A stretch of 64,000 nt of DNA, from assembly GCA_032433765.1 (NCBI GenBank), contig JAVIAB010000008.1:37516991-37580990 (forward strand). The letters are read 5' to 3'. The position numbers and the translations under genes were made by a program. The notes beneath the pieces were generated by a model. That model ran no database searches, was not told the DNA's origin, and saw nothing but the letters and a program-made list of their open reading frames with translations. Positions 40,101-52,100 of the stretch are shown here, in pieces. This DNA comes from Megaustenia siamemsis. Lineage: Eukaryota > Mollusca > Gastropoda > Stylommatophora > Ariophantidae. Each line of letters opens with the position of its first letter. Within the stretch, counting starts at the first letter, position 1.

Positions 40101-43100
40101 ACAGATGGCGAGATTTGATAAAATATCTTTAAAAGAAAACTGCTAGAACAAAAATTCAGATAGGAGAAGGTGTATTTTGGTCTACGCCCTATGGGCCGGC
40201 TACGGCTCGAAAGGTTAATAGATAGTTTGTGCAACTTTTATCTAGAGATGTTATATGTTGTTGTAGCAGGTTTTCGTCCTCATATATTAGGCATTGGTCA
40301 TCTGTGAATAGTAGCTCGTTGATGTTCGAACTTAATATCGGAACTAAAACTACAAATTGTAAAGGGCCATATTGACTTAACATTCCTGTATGGCGCAGAA
40401 ACATGGATGTTAAATAAGAAATCAGAGCAGAAAAGTCTGAAATGTCGATCTATAGAAAAATGGGGAGAATTGAGTGAAAGGAAGACAAACAAGAATGTTC
40501 TAAATCAGATAAAAATTTAAAAAAAAACTACTTAACATAATTTGCAAAAAGACAACTGAAATTTTTGGGGCATGTAAAGAGACACAATACCCTACTAAAA
40601 GTCATCTTGGAAAAGAAAGTACAAGGTAGACGAGGCAGAGGCAGACTTAGACTAAAGTGGACTGATGACATCAAAAGATGGACAGGCGAAATTATGACAA
40701 CATACACCAACAAGACAAGAGTCAGTGTAAAATGGCACTCCATGACAGCCAACCTTCAATGTGGAGATGGCATCCAATGATGATGAATTCTTCTTCTTCT
40801 TCTTCTTCTATCCTTCCTCTGTTGCCGCTGGCGTCGAGGGGAGAAACAATCTGCGATTCTTTGCTCTTCTGTTGGCATCTTCTGATGTTATCCCTCCTAG
40901 TGACTCTAGTATTCCATTTATCCATCTCTTTCTCGGTCTTCCTCTTAATCTGACGTTTTCGTAGCGTTTGTTTATGGCTCTTTGATTCATTGTTAGTTCT
41001 TTCTGTCTTGTTATGTGGCCGAACCAATCTATCTGTTGTTTCTTTATGTATTCGATGGCTGGTTCAATTTCGAGTTTCTTCCTCAGGTCAGTGTTTTTAA
41101 ATGATGATGAATGATGACTGATATAATGCTGACCACCCAAAACTTTGCTGATAGGAAAACAAAAAAAATAGGAACACTAACTCTATATGAGATTGAATGT
41201 CCCATTCTACTTTCTTTTTTTTTTTTTATGAAACTGTACACTTAGAAATTGCAATTAATTTTAAAGCAATCATTCAACATAAGGATATATTCTCAACTTC
41301 AAGCTATTACAGCTGCACTTAATAATGAAACTTGTCACTGAAAGTCAATGGGTATGGATGGTCTAGACTCAAGTGCACTCACTCGATCATACAGTCCAGA
41401 ACCCGTTTCAATGTTTATAGACTGGCCCACCCCAGTCATACAGCTCTTCAGCATGTAGATACACCATGAGCTTTTTATTTTCTTCATTCAGAATCACACA
41501 GCAATGAAATCACACTTCCTAGCCAATGAACCGGCAAAAAGATATCGCCGTCGTGGGCCACACCAGAAGCGCAACATGAAACTTGTCGCTGGACACTGGG
41601 ACTTGCTGAGGTGGAAATCTGAGCACCTATGGACATGTTCGGAATGCAATGATGATGACCCGCAAATAATTCAACGAAACTTGGCATAGACGCAAATAAC
41701 TTGAAAAAGTTTGCTAAGAGCAGCTAAAAGTTTGCAAGATGTAAACGATGGTTTGAGAGCCAGAGAAACAAATGTCCAGCTGACTTTAAGCGAAAAAAAA
41801 CCCCCCACAAAAATACACAGCAATAATTTTCAATAAAACTAATTATTTCTCAATAATGACTAAATATCAACACAGCCAGATAATGTGATTCTGTACTACT
41901 GTAAAGCAAGTAAATTATGTAGAAGTATGCCACTTACCCTTTTGACCATGCAAATATAATGCGACCCAACATTCCAGCCCCATCTGTAAATTTAAAAAAA
42001 GATGTAATGAATCCCTCTTACTAGAGTTAAAATAATTGAATATCATCCTATCACATACATTATGACACATTACATTACCATATCATAGTGCATTACATTA
42101 CATTATTATATTATATTATATTATATTATATTATATTATATTATATTATATTATATTATATATTATATATTATATTATATTATATTATATTATATTATAT
42201 TATATTATATTATATTATATTATATTATATTATATTATATTATATTATATATTATATTATATTATATTATATTATATTATATTATATTATATTATATTAT
42301 ATTTATATTATATTATATTATATTATATTATATTATATATATATAAGGTAGTATCAGAAAGCTCCCTTACTATGCCTAGACAAAATTATAGGCTTACCTT
42401 ATTTAAATTCAGGCACCATTATTTTTAAATAGTCTCCCTGGGAATGTACATAGTGATCTCAGCACCTCTTTCACACCTCAAAGGCTCTGTCTAAGTCTTT
42501 TCCTTTAACCCTTAATTACGATGTAAATATGTGACTCACTTGTTTATCATACCGTAATAAAAGTTACCACCACTTATATCTAACATTTTGATTTTGGAAA
42601 ATCAAATTTTCTTTGCTTTGAACTTTTGCTACACATCATGTTTTTACTCAAGATAGGACAAGGGAATTCGATGCAATAATAATTTCCTGCTTTACAGTTA
42701 ATTTTCAGCCAAAAACTCTATCACGTGCCCTCCACCCACACACACACCCCAGGTTCCGCTGTGTATTCATATAGCAAAGTAAGGTACCCCCATCACGCCA
42801 AGTGGCGTATAGGGAATATGGTGTTAGTGACCATAAAGCGACTGGAGGCTGTAGAAATGTGGTTTTACAGAAGAATGTTGAGAAAACAATGGACAGCTAA
42901 GAAGAGTAATGAAAATGTTCTGAGAGGGGCCAAAGCAAAGAGAGAGCTAATTTCCAATATTAGGATGAAACAATCATCATTTTTTGGCCATGTAATGAGA
43001 AGAGAACAACTGGAATATATTGTAACAACTGGGAAAATTGAGGGATGAAGAGATAGAGGGAAGCAAAGAGAAAAAATAACAGATAGTTTAAGAGAATGGC

Positions 43101-46100
43101 TTGGCAGAAGGTGAACAACAGAAATGATAAATAACTTTTGAGATCGAAAGTTGTGGAGAGACATGATCACCTTTGCCAGTAGGCCCGGTACTTGATGACT
43201 ACTCTGTAAAACTGCATTTCTGTGGAAAATTAATGCAAAAAGATTTTTTACATACCTTTCACGAGCCAGGTCATAGTAGCCCCCATGACAGTAGCTGAAG
43301 CATCTCCCACTCCCACACCTTTCAGCACAGAATGAGCTGCCAGGGTCCCCGTGATGCTGCTAGAAAAGGCCTGCAGAAACAAATCAACACAAATTAATCA
43401 ATCTTCAAAGATGCCACCTTTTCATACAACCTATTTAAGGGAAATGCTCAGAACGGCTTGGCCAAACAAGATCAGCAACAAAGAATTATTTTAATGTATT
43501 TTTTTTTCCTACGCTACCTTTTACCTCTGATGAAGTCCCTAGAGACTAGGAACTGAATTTTGTGTGTTAATTTGTTTTTTCCCTGGCAGCCATGTGCACA
43601 GGGATCCCTCGCCGCACAGGCAGATAATTTCGTCTTCGGAGGTACTCAAATTTTTTCCGTCCATGAGTAACTGACGTTTCAGGCCGGGAAGGCATAAGTA
43701 CAAGGAGATAAACACACAGAACATGAAGGTTGGTCAAGACATGTACTCAGAAATGATCCAGAAACAATCACAAGAATTACCACAAGAGCACTATCACACC
43801 ATGTGGCATTTAGGGAATATGGTGTTAGTGTCCATATTTTTAACAGACCTTCAGCACATGATTTTTGGGGTACAGTATAATACCCGTGCCATTTTTCTTT
43901 TTTTTTTTCTTTCCCAGAAAAAAAATCAGGTACCCATTTAAAGCTGGGTAAAGATATAAGCCATTGATCAGGATCGAACTCCATCTCTTTTCCTCATTAG
44001 TCCAGTTCACTAACCAGTGAGCTACTGCAGCTCCCTAGTAGAATCTCGAGTAAAGACAAAAGGGAGGCAGTGTAAGGTGACATGAACAGTGTGTGCTAGA
44101 CTTGTGAAGGAAGGTCACAGACCACATGGAATGGATGAACTTTGTTGTTACCCTACAAGACATACCAGTCACTAACTGTCTGTCTGTAAGTGACTATGTA
44201 ACATATAAGAAAATATAATCTGACAATTTTACAAACCATGGAGGTAGATGTTGTTGTTGTTATGGATACCGATGCCTGAGAACTATTGCCCAAACTGAGG
44301 TATATATAAAATACACATTTGTTTAAAATAAACGAAAAATGCTCCTTAAAACAAGAAGCATGAAGGAAAATCCTTTAACACAATATGTGCAGGTATCTAA
44401 TTTTACCTCCTGTGTCCCACCTCTTTCCAAGGTGAATATATATGAGATGTGTTTCTCTACTTCTACCTTTTTAGCTCCCAGTGGAGCATAGGTCTTCAAC
44501 AAACACTTTCCAAGTCATTCTGTTTTTTGCCATTCTTTTAAGATCATTCCATGTCTTCCCCATCATCTTCATCTCTGCTTCTGTCTTCTCCAAGAATTCT
44601 TTGATCTTCCTCTTTGTCTTTTCCCCTGGGGATTCCAAAAAGGGCCTGTTGTGTAATACTCTCAGTTGGCTTCCATAGTGTGTGTCCTATCCAGCACCAT
44701 CGTCTTCGCTGTATCTCTTTAGCCACTGGTATTTGACTGGTACATTTCCATAATTCTATGTTAGTGATTTTGTCCTGCCATTTCCATCCTTTATTCTGCG
44801 TAAACATCCATTAATAAAAGTCTGTATCTTCGTGATTGTCAATTTTATTGTTCTCCATGTTTCACAGCCATATAATAGGACCGTCTTAACATTTGAGTTG
44901 AAAAGTTATATTTTTTTATTTAACCTAATGTCTTTGGATTTCCATATGTTTCCCAGTGCAATGAAAGCTCCTCTTGCTTTTGATATCCTTATTTTGGTAT
45001 CATTTTCTGTTCCTCCCTCTTTATCTATATTACTGCCCAGATATATGTAAGATTGTACGTCTAGTAGAGGTATTTCTCCTAGTTTTATTTGGTTATTGCC
45101 ACTGTATTATATGAAAGAACTGAACAAGCAGCTTTTATTCTCCGCTCCTATAAGTTCCCTCAGCAGACTCCAGTAATGGGAAAATGCTGTAAAGTTAGTT
45201 TATTTATTTATTTTGTCTTCCAACACAGTAAAGTTGAAGTCATACCATTTTCATGTGTCATTTTTATTTATTTCCTTCTTTCTCCAATTTTGATAGCTAT
45301 GACAATTGAATTGAACTTACATTCTTTTAGTCATGAAGCCAGTGATTACCTAAGGTGAACAAACAAAAATGACATACCAGGTGTTACAGAAATAAAGAGG
45401 TACACACACATTTAATCAAAGTCTTACTGAAGTCAATTGGTCTGTTTGGTTTGTTTTCACTGCCAAAAACTTGTTATACTTTTTATTTAATTGTGTCTTC
45501 CTTCACAGAATCTTCATTATAATGCAACCAACTAAATAAAAAGAGAGCTGTGTACACTTGGCAGACTCTAAAAAAATCAAGTATTGGACTAAATGCGACT
45601 CATAAATCATAGTTTATAGTACACTGGTGCCGTCCTTGCTTAACGATGATAAGTAGTTCCAGAAATGGCATCGTTAGGTAGAAAGAAATCTTTAAAAGAG
45701 TATTGATTTTCATGTTTAAAATATTGGAGAAGACAAGAATGTAAACATTTTTTACCTAGAAGCCACATATTTTTCATGAAAAAAAAAGGCATTATATTAA
45801 AGCTTTCAGTTTCGTGTCAGTTCAGATTATCATAAAAAAACATAACAAAAACAGTTTATAAAATACAGAGCAGAATCTAGTATCACTATTGCCAGTAGAG
45901 AGCTTCAAAAACAGTCTACTAGAGGTCTTAATATTTGTAAAACAAATGTTGATTCTCTATGGTTAAATAGATTCACTTCTGAGTGCCATTAATCCTTCCT
46001 ATTTACCTTCATAGTTGACATATCAGAATATTGTGACTGAACAAAATTAGTAGCTAAAGAACCACTTGATAACAGAAGCCATTAGAAAATGTACATAATG

Positions 46101-49100
46101 ATGACATGCAGACAAAGCATATACAATAGGCAATGTGATCAAAAGAAAAACTACAATGCAGTGAACCAGAGGAAAGGTGAAATTTGAAGAAGAAAGAAAG
46201 TCAACTTTATGGAGAACATATGAATTAGAGATGCAGTGATGTTTTTAGTTCGAATTGGCATTCCATATTCATTCTGCCACCCATTCCAATAACATAACCA
46301 TTAAAGTGTAATTGTAGTTTAGGTTAATCGAAGGCCCCGATATCACTGCAAACGAATTAAAATCCATAATTACCCAACCACCCATGAAAGTGGAATCATT
46401 CAAATTAACATCTCATCGCATTGAAGGATCCAAACAAAGAAAGGCAGCTGCAGTCCCCATCTTACCAACCACAGCACACATCAAAAGACATAAGGCGTAA
46501 CCGCACCAAAAGTAAACGTAGCCAAACTGTTCTTTGTCATACAATATTATCATTCATCGTAAACAATTGGAATATCGAAACACAATCCGGATTAAATAAA
46601 CAGCTCACGGTGTGCACAGAGCACTAAACTCAGTAGTTCCGGCAACTAGTCGAACTTCATTGGCTTTTTTCTTAACATTGATATTTTAGAAAATTAGTTC
46701 TTGTAAGAAGAAATATTCCAAATATAAAATAATTTATCATTTTTTTGGTTGGGTTAAAATACAAAGCTAATTCATCAATGTAAACATGTAAAATTTGAGG
46801 ATAAAAATATTAGATAAAAAAATGGCATGGTTACAGCTTCATGGAGAGAAGAAAATGGCACAAGACAATATCTGACATCACCCCCTTAGACCTTTTGTAA
46901 GAACACAACATATACATGAGGTATGTCCTCCTTGTTACATACGCCCTGCAGTGTTGTTTCAGCCTCTGTCAACCATGATCTTCCACACTTGATATAGAAA
47001 TATGTTAATCTTAAAACACTCTACAAAAGTTGCTCATGGATTTAGAAAAAAGGAAACAGATTATATTGTCGCTGTAGAAGACACCACATCAGTCACTGAC
47101 ATATTTGCACTGACTGTTATGGGGGAGCATAAGCACCTGCGACCTGCAGTCGCAATAGCAGGGCCGGCGCACCATCAGTTGGCCAAGACCTAACAGTTCT
47201 ACCTCCTCATGGTCTCCCCCGGTAACAGTCTGCGTCAAAACATGCTGGCTACCAGAAGCTAGGATCGCCGTGTTCCCTGTAGTGGTGGCTGTTACTGATT
47301 GAGGACCCAGTATTGCAGTACCTCTGGGCTGGACTAGTAGTTTCCCAGAATAGCCTTGGACAGACGACCTCCAACCTCCAGTAAGAGCCGGGAATGTCAA
47401 GAAAGCCATTACGACCCGCCACATTCTATGAGTCAAAGGGCAAACATGCTCGTATCAACTCGTGGCAATCTAACAACAACAACAACACTGACTGTTATAC
47501 CAAAATGTGGTCAAAGACAAGAATTATTATTATGTGATGTTAGAAGTAACTTTGACTAATTGCAAAGTGTTTATACTGTTTTGTTTTCAAAACATTTGAA
47601 GTTTTTGTGACAAAGAAGTTAGTCCAATCATCTGAGGACCAGGATGTTGAAGGTTTGAATTCAGTTGCAACGCAAATCAACAAAGCTTTAAAGTTTCTCC
47701 ATCCTCTGAAAGTAGCATTAGAGATTTTCTCTAAGGAAGCACCTAACTTGGTGTTGATGATATCATCATCAATCAATAAGCCAAATGACATTGAAAATAA
47801 ATATAGGCACTAAAATCATCTGGTAAAGACGAGACAGGACTCATTACTGTATTAAACATTGTTTCTTTTCATTTTGTTCTTTATAGCTTTTCTGTTGTGT
47901 GATATATGCAGGTACATACTGTGCACACCTATTAGGGACACAACTTTCTTTAGCTGAAATGACCTAAGTCACAATTATGCAAATGAGACCCTAATATGAA
48001 GCAAATGAACCCTTTTCCTGAAAAAAAAAATTCTGATGTTTCTAACTTACATTCAGGATTACTATCTATGCAGCTTTCATTATCTTTTCCTGCCTTTCCG
48101 CTATAAAAACAGTTATTGTTTATGTAACGCCGCTGACATTTCTGTATCTCTCTCAAATAAAGGTAAAACACAACAGGAAGTCCCCTGTATACATTAAAGA
48201 ACCCTTGGCAGTTAAAAATCTAAAAGAGTAGGCCAAAATGGCTGGTGCCTGGCAAAATTCTAATGTAGTTGAAATCTCCCTATGTCAATGATAGAGGTAT
48301 CACGACAAAAGGCAGAGATACTGCAGCTTACCGTAAACTAGCAACAAAACATACCAATGCCCACCCAATGTCCATCTAAGGGTGAACAATATATTGAATA
48401 CAACAATTGAAGAATATTAGTTGTCATTCAGGAGGACATTCTCGTGTATTGTCACACTCAACAGGAAATGTAGGAACAGAACTCAGTCGTGGTCAATGCA
48501 GAGGTCAATGGTATCATCTGCGATAACACCGATGAGAAAGATGCAGTCATCTATACAGATGGATCTGTAATACAAAACCAAAAGAGTGCATGGGCATTTA
48601 CAGTATGCTCAGCAGGCAGAAAAGTCAAGGAAGACAGTGGTGCATACGATATGACCATGAGAAGCATGACGATGGAGGTGATGGCAGTGACCAGGGCATT
48701 CATCTGGTTAGAGTCACAAGACTACACCCATGCCTGCATACTGAGTGATTCGATAAGCATGATAAGAAAAGTGAGGATGGGCTCTGTATATATGTAATGG
48801 GTAGAGTCATTGCAGATGTCAAAAATATGTAAGGTCACCTTTGTTTACGTCCCTGGACATGCGGGAGTATGGGGAAATGAAAGAGCGGACAGGTTGGCTA
48901 GCTAAACTATTGTTGAGGACAGTCAACCAAAGGATTGGCGGACATCATCAAAGACCTCCGAGATGTGGCACAGGACTTCGACAACCATGAGTCCATGTCA
49001 CTCCTTCAGATGAAAGAGATGGGAATTAAGATGAGCACAGCCAGAAACAAGAAACTTAGTGGGCATGTAAGAAGACTTATCACCCAACATAGAACTGGAG

Positions 49101-52100
49101 TCGTCAGTCGCTGGACAATGCAAGACAAAGAGGGAATCTGAGCACCAATGGACATGTTCGGAGTGCAATGATGATGACCCGCAAATAACACAATATTAGT
49201 TGTTAGGAGTACAATGAAGAAGATCTTGCTTCAAAGGTTAACTGAACTGAAACAATAAGTTTACCTGAATGGTGTCCCAGATCTGATAAACTAAGTAATC
49301 TTCACTGACAGTGTCAGGATATCCTTGTGGTAGGAACACACTCTGAAACAAACAAATAAAATGTAAGAAACAAATTTTAAAACAAATTTTCAACAGTAAT
49401 TAAAGCAACAATATAAATGTGCTTAGGTGCAAAGAGAGAGAAAGTGAGTGGATTAAAGCAGTCATTTACCGGTCTGGTGGCTGTTGATTCTACTCTACTT
49501 CTTAGAGTTCACCTGTTTTGTGGGCGTGGATGAGTTGTGTTGCAAGTTTACGACAACGGAGCGATATCTGCTCTTTTCGGCCTGACAGATCTGTCTTTCG
49601 ATGGGTAGTTTAGCTTGGCAATTTTCTCAGCCGGTGGCCATTTTTAGCCCAATCTTTTTGATTTTAAACTGTCAAGGATTTATAACGTGTGAATGCACAC
49701 AGGACCTCCAGTTTTTTTGCCATTTTCTGAGAGGGCTAGACATCAGATCTCATTACCCAAAGACCAGGAGAAGGTACAGCCATGTGGTAACCACGGGTTC
49801 AATAAAAAAAAAATGTCCACAGCCTGTGCTGAGAATCAAATCCGTGACATTTTTGTCCAGCGACTGATGTCTTACCTCTGGACCATCCAGTCCCTGTTGT
49901 TGGTCCAATTTATGGTAGAGAACATTATTTTATTACATCTGGAATAAAATGACAATGGAAGATTTTAGATTTCAATTAGATTTCAAACGTGTAAATTAAG
50001 TGGTGTCTGCACTGGGTATTCAATGATATTTTTCAGCTCTTCAGGAAATCCCTTGACAGACCTCACAAATTAATATGAAAAATTTTATCAAAATTCAAAC
50101 TTTAAATTTCTATTAAACAAAAAACCTTTTTAACTATGACATTTCTCCTTAAAAAACTTTTCAATATTTCTTATTGCTTCTATCTATCTATTGTCCTTTA
50201 GAGCAGAAGACGGCACATTGGGCAGAAATGATAGACTATGACCGATGATCTTTGCTATCAAGTGTCAGACCATGCACAGAACCTACATTATATTCTCAAC
50301 ACATGTCAGACATATCTTCTCCTGTAATTGTAGATGAGATCATTGGTTGCATTACCATTTCTCTTATCTCTATATTAGTTCTGAATTTATTCCACTGTAC
50401 ATAAAGTACGTTTCATTAACAACATCGTTTTTACGATAGCGGCTTTTCGGCACTGAGAAGAACATTGATGAGAGAGGCAAGAGCAGCAGGAATCGGCTCC
50501 TCAATGAGATAGAACTGCTTGCACAGAACAGAGACAGATGGCGAGATTTGATAAAATATCTTTAAAAGAAAACTGCTAGAACAAAATTCATATAGGAGAA
50601 GGTGTATCTTGGTCTACGCCCTATGGGCCGGTTACGGCTCGAAAGGTCAATAGATAGATAGACATAAAGTACTCTTCTTAGGCATTTATCTTCAAAAGCA
50701 TTGTTGTCCATCTTTCACATGTGTAGGTAAGGGCTGATAATACATTTGAGTTGAATGTTCTAAGATTAGTTTACTATCTCTCTCTCTCTCTCTCTCTCTC
50801 TGCGATCAAGACTCAATCAGAGTAGGATTCCAGACTCTATCATGAAGTCAGCTGTCTGTTTAAGTGATTCTATTGCCCCATATAGTTTCTCTTCCAGGGA
50901 GGTGGGTGTGGACCACATTGCTCTTCTCAGGTCTGTGTACTGGGGGCAATCCTGTAGAACTTGTTTTGTAGTCATATTGTCCAGTGTACAGTGGCATAGG
51001 CTGGTTGTACCTATTTTGAATTTGAATAGTTTACTATAAGATTTATCTATCTATCTATTGACCTTTCGAGCCGTAACCGGCCCATAGGGCGTAGACCAAG
51101 ATACACCTTCTCCTATATGAATTTTTGTTCTAGCAGTTTTCTTTTAAAGATATTTTATTAAATCTCGCCATCTGTCTCTGTTCTGTGCAAGCAGTTCTAT
51201 CTCATTGAGGGAGCCGATTCCTGCTGCTCTTGCCTCTCTCATCAATGTTCTTCTCAGTGTCTCCCTGGGTCTTCCTCTTTTTCTTTTACCTGTTGTTTCC
51301 CATATGAGGGCTTGCTTTGCTATTCGATTATTATCTCTTCTCATCACATGTCCAACGTATGACCATCGTCTTTTCTTTATTACTGAAGATATTAGTGGTT
51401 GATTGGCGATTTCTCTAATTCCTCGTTTGTTTTGAATTCGTTCCATTCTATACCAAGTATTTTCCTTAGACATTTATAACATAAGATTTATAGGATCATA
51501 AAAATGCTGAAATAGTCAACTCTTCCCAAAATTTGGATTTGTTGAAAGAAACAGTTATGCTTAAAGACTAACAGTAAAAAATAACGTATTAAAAATGTAA
51601 TTAGATTAATTTAGAATTTAAATGGTTGATTCATATCTTTTATTGAAGAACAAAGGCAATTAACCAGTTAAATAGTTTATGAGGCATGACAATAATTACA
51701 AATCAAGTTCACAAATACTCTCTCTCTCTCTTACACACTTTTTTCATACACACTCTTACAAACACAGGACACACTTTCTCTCTCTCTCAATATCTCTCCA
51801 CTCTCTCATACATATCTCATGCATATATTCTTACTCCAAATACAAACATATTCACTTTGTCTTGCACATACACTCACACTCATTTTATATCTCACATACT
51901 TTTTCTCATGCTGTTTTTAAACATAAACATAACTCTCCCTTTCTCTCACTCTCCTACTCTTTCTGTCACTCTCTCTTCCCTTCTCTCTCCCCCTCACACT
52001 TTCATTCTTTCTCCCTCTCTCTTTCTCTCACTCTCACTCTTTTCTTCTCTCTGCCCCTCACTCTCTTTCCCTCTCTCTCACTCTTTCACTCTCCCTCTCT

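Noticed and set aside
42088..42351. 87-codon frame of Tyr/Ile/Leu
   Set aside because: Translation of (TTATA)n.
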